In this document: piece after piece, positions 61,721-64,000 of the stretch
Layout of the letters: each line of letters begins with the position of its first letter
How positions within the stretch are numbered: position 1 is the stretch's first letter
Assembly (NCBI RefSeq): GCF_001039005.1
Contig: NZ_LDWR01000018.1
Location: 124,001-188,000 of the forward strand
Source of the DNA: Burkholderia cepacia
GTDB lineage: Bacteria; Pseudomonadota; Gammaproteobacteria; Burkholderiales; Burkholderiaceae
Direction of reading: 5' to 3'
DNA: 64,000 bases
Position numbers and translations under genes: made by a program
The notes under the pieces: model-generated
Told to the model about the DNA's origin: nothing
Database searches by the model: none
The model's input: the letters and a program-made list of their open reading frames with translations, nothing else

Positions 61721-62410
61721 TCAGGCAGGCAGTGCGGCGGCGGTGGCCGGCTCGGCTTCGCTGCCGCGGTGCGCCACCGGCAGCGGCGCGGCGGCGCGCC
61801 ACAGCAGGTCGAAGGTGCGCACGTCGTCGTGTCCGGCAAGCGCGGCAGCCACGCGGCGCGTCGTGGCCGCGTCGCTGCCTTCGATCAGCACGAGTGCATC
61901 GGCGGCCGGGCGGGCGGCCGCATCGGCGCCGATCGGCGCGGACAGCTCGGGTGCGGTGCAGAAGAGCCGCGCGGCGTGGATGCCCGGCTCGTTCAGCGCG
62001 ACGTCGAAGCGTTCGCGCAGCTGCGGCACGTCGATACGATCCGGCGGCAGCACGAACAGCGCGAGATGCGCGCCTTCGCCGTCGCCGGCTTCGATCGTCA
62101 GTTCACCGACGCGTCGTTGCGTGCCCGTCATGCGTTCGAAGTTCGCGAGCGACCAGGCGGTCTGCTGCGTGAACGCGCGCTGGTATGCGTTGCTACGGAA
62201 CACGTCGAGCGCGTCGGTCACGTACAGCGCGAGGTACTTGCGCGGGCCGCGATCGGTCGCGCGAAAGCGCCGGGCGTGCGTGAAGCCGGGAATCGCGACA
62301 CGTTCCTGCATGTGCTCGCGGTCGCACCACGCGTTGAAGTCGGCTTCGTGCGCGGGGTCGATATCCGTCCAGACGCAAAGCTGGCCGTGCGGAAGGGAAA
62401 GGCGGGTCAT
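61721..62410 (-). CDS. DUF4286-like hypothetical protein with two similar halves
   Basis: 229 aa, soluble. The first half (CVWTDIDPAHEADFNAWCDREHMQERVAIPGFTHARRF in segments: DIDPAHEADFNAWCDREHM) looks like a ferredoxin-like alpha/beta fold of the dimeric-barrel type; the second half (HLALFVLPPDRIDVPQLRERFD) has similar spacing. Family role unknown. It lies with DUF2848 and MHS symporter genes on the same strand, so it is probably part of the same pathway. Confidence 0.8.
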   Translation of the reverse strand: MTRLSLPHGQLCVWTDIDPAHEADFNAWCDREHMQERVAIPGFTHARRFRATDRGPRKYLALYVTDALDVFRSNAYQRAFTQQTAWSLANFERMTGTQRRVGELTIEAGDGEGAHLALFVLPPDRIDVPQLRERFDVALNEPGIHAARLFCTAPELSAPIGADAAARPAADALVLIEGSDAATTRRVAAALAGHDDVRTFDLLWRAAAPLPVAHRGSEAEPATAAALPA

Positions 62411-62511
62411 CGCGGGGTTCCTCGTGACGGGGGGGTGTCAGGAACCGCAGTTTCCCGAAGACGGGCCGCGCCCGTCCAACAAGAAAACAAATTCGCGGTG
62501 AACAGGTTTTC

Positions 62512-63555
62512 TTATGAGCGGCGCGGGCGGCGTTTCGCGGCAGGGGCGGCGGCGGGCGGCGCGGTTTTTGTCGTGCGCTTCGCTTTGGCTTTCGTCGTTG
62601 TCTTTGCCGACGTACGGGCGGGCGATGTGTCGACGGCATCCGGCCTGGTAGGTGCGGCCGGTTTCACCAGGTTCGCGGCGGCCGACGTCGCGCGCGCGAC
62701 TTCGCTGGCGAGTTCCGCGATGCGTGCGGCGACGGGCAGGCCCTGCGAGCGGTAGGTCGCGACGAGCGGCAGCGCGGGGAATTCGGGCTCGACGTCGAGC
62801 AGTTCGAGCGCGCCTTCGTGCAGTTCGCGCCCGATGATCGCGGGCGGCAGCGCGGCCACGCCGAAGCCGTCGGCGACGAGGCGGATCATCGCGGCGACCG
62901 ACGTGATGCAGTTGATGCTGGCCGGCCGCTCGACGGCCGCGAACAGCCGCTCGATCGTCGCGTGCGGCCCCGAGTGGCGCGAGAAGCTGATGATCGGATA
63001 TTCAGCCAGGCGTGCGACGTCGAGCGGCTGGCCGCCGAGCCCGAGGCGCGGGCTTGCCGCCCAGTGCACCGGGAATTCGCACAGTGGCAGGTTCGTGAAG
63101 TCGGGGCCCGGCACCGGGTCGGTCTGCAGGATCAGGTCGACGCCGTCGGTGCTGAGCAGGCGGATCAGGTGCAGCGTCGTGTCGCTCGTGATCTCGACGT
63201 CGAGGCGCGGATAGCGTTCGCGCAGTTGCGCCATCAGCGCCGGAAACCAGCTGTGCACGATCGATTCGATCACGCCGATCCGGATCAGGCCCGCGTCGCT
63301 CGCCGCATCGATATCGCGGCGCATTTCGCCGTCGAGCCGCACGATCCGCTCCGCGTAGGCCAGCATGCGCCGGCCGGCGGGCGTGAGCGTGGCCGAGCGC
63401 GTGTTGCGGTCGAACAGGCGCACGTCGAACGCTTCCTCGAGCGACGCGATGCGGCTCGACACGGCGGCCTGCGTCGTATGCAGTTTTTCGGCCGTGAGCC
63501 GGAAGTTTTCCAGCTTCGCGAGCCAGACGAAGGTTTCAAGAAACCGGATGTTCAT
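62512..63555 (-). CDS. LysR-family regulator with histone-like C-terminal tail
   Basis: 347 aa, longer than the usual 290-310. HTH (LETFVWLAKLENFRLTAEKLHTTQAAVSSRIASLE in part) and effector domain to about 295, then a tail of about 50 residues rich in Lys, Ala, Pro, Thr and Arg (KTTTKAKAKRTTKTAPP and KRRPRRS in pieces), like histone H1 or AlgP-type proteins. The tail may give nonspecific DNA binding. Likely regulator of the adjacent minus-strand catabolic cluster. Confidence 0.93.
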   Translation of the reverse strand: MNIRFLETFVWLAKLENFRLTAEKLHTTQAAVSSRIASLEEAFDVRLFDRNTRSATLTPAGRRMLAYAERIVRLDGEMRRDIDAASDAGLIRIGVIESIVHSWFPALMAQLRERYPRLDVEITSDTTLHLIRLLSTDGVDLILQTDPVPGPDFTNLPLCEFPVHWAASPRLGLGGQPLDVARLAEYPIISFSRHSGPHATIERLFAAVERPASINCITSVAAMIRLVADGFGVAALPPAIIGRELHEGALELLDVEPEFPALPLVATYRSQGLPVAARIAELASEVARATSAAANLVKPAAPTRPDAVDTSPARTSAKTTTKAKAKRTTKTAPPAAAPAAKRRPRRS

Positions 63556-63654
63556 CGAGTCCCGAATGTGAGGCGGTGCCGCGCAAGCGGCGGATCGGGT
63601 CGATGTTAATGGATTTCGGCGGCAGCGAAGGCGTGGGCGGCGCGTTCAGCGGCA

Positions 63655-64000
63655 TCAAAGCGTGTCGAACGCGAGCGTCGGCACGTCGACGACCATCGCG
63701 CCGCCGTCGGCGACGAGCGTCGCGCCGGTCACGAACGACGCGTCGGGCGATGCGAGGAACGCGCAGACGGCTGCGATTTCGTCCGGATCGGCCGCGCGCC
63801 GCAGCGGCACGTCGGCGCTGACGCGTGCATACGCGCCGTCGAGCGTGTCGCCGTGCGCGGCCATCAGCGGTTCCATTTCCGCGTCGGCCATCGGCGTGCG
63901 GACCCAGCCCGGGCAGACGGCGTTCGCCCGCACGCCGTGCGGCCCGTAGTCGCGCGCGAGCGACCGCGCGAGCCCGAGCAGCGCGTGCTTGCCGACCGTG
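63655..64000 (-). CDS. SDR oxidoreductase, C-terminal part (cut by right edge)
   Basis: At least 115 residues in frame to the window end, ending at 63655. The visible part has K in GKHALLGLARSLARDYG, ANAVCPGWVRTPM and the terminal VTGATLVADGGAM, characteristic of classical SDRs. The cofactor-binding half and the start are outside the window. Same strand as the LysR and the catabolic genes, so could belong to the same locus. Confidence 0.9.
   Translation of the reverse strand, partial: TVGKHALLGLARSLARDYGPHGVRANAVCPGWVRTPMADAEMEPLMAAHGDTLDGAYARVSADVPLRRAADPDEIAAVCAFLASPDASFVTGATLVADGGAMVVDVPTLAFDTL

Overview
The window is high-GC bacterial DNA with dense, mostly short operons on both strands. 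Gene content (creBCD, a fiu/piuC iron-uptake block, several LysR and AraC regulators, sugar-alcohol uptake, a sigma-54 activator beside exopolysaccharide genes) and codon use suggest a Burkholderia, probably the cepacia complex and a secondary chromosome. That placement is inference. No rRNA, tRNA, CRISPR array, insertion sequence, prophage or replication origin was seen.

1-14 kb is the most interesting part and looks like one biofilm-matrix locus. On the minus strand a four-gene exopolysaccharide operon runs off the left edge: UDP-glucuronate decarboxylase, UDP-glucose 4-epimerase, UDP-glucose dehydrogenase, and a membrane GT2 glycosyltransferase fused to a GH26-like glycoside hydrolase. On the plus strand there follow five genes for secreted, low-complexity or unknown proteins, then a sigma-54 activator of the VpsR/BerB type. 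Between the two arms lies about 2 kb with two divergent, near-consensus sigma-54 (-24/-12) promoters. Each is followed at the same distance by a 37-nt sequence shared by both leaders, which begins a small ORF. This pairing suggests co-regulation of polysaccharide and secreted protein, probably by c-di-GMP through the activator.

14-27 kb: a zinc-ribbon protein, an RcsB-like orphan response regulator preceded by a perfect 13-bp inverted repeat, a chemoreceptor, a ketopantoate-reductase-like enzyme, and a polyol uptake and catabolism operon (AraC regulator, binding protein, ATPase, permease, zinc dehydrogenase, FGGY kinase, SDR).

27-37 kb: MocA-like nucleotidyltransferase, VanX-like dipeptidase, two PIN-domain toxin-antitoxin pairs, a tandem-ACT protein, the iron block (TonB receptor, Sel1 protein, PiuC hydroxylase), an aspartate carbamoyltransferase with an N-terminal helix-turn-helix whose palindrome occurs in its promoter and again inside the gene, and an entericidin.

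37-54 kb: transporters and regulators, a MoaF/SDR pair, a DapB-like protein with an in-frame 15-bp tandem repeat, a two-component system, a repeat-rich secreted protein, a fatty-acid-hydroxylase-type membrane enzyme and the complete creBCD system with an 11-bp-phased TTCAC array before creD.

54-64 kb: RidA, an MFS exporter with a LysR regulator, a LysR/NAD-epimerase pair, a possible tiny lipoprotein, and an undescribed catabolic cluster (DUF2848, MHS symporter, two-domain hypothetical, LysR with a histone-like tail, SDR cut by the right edge).
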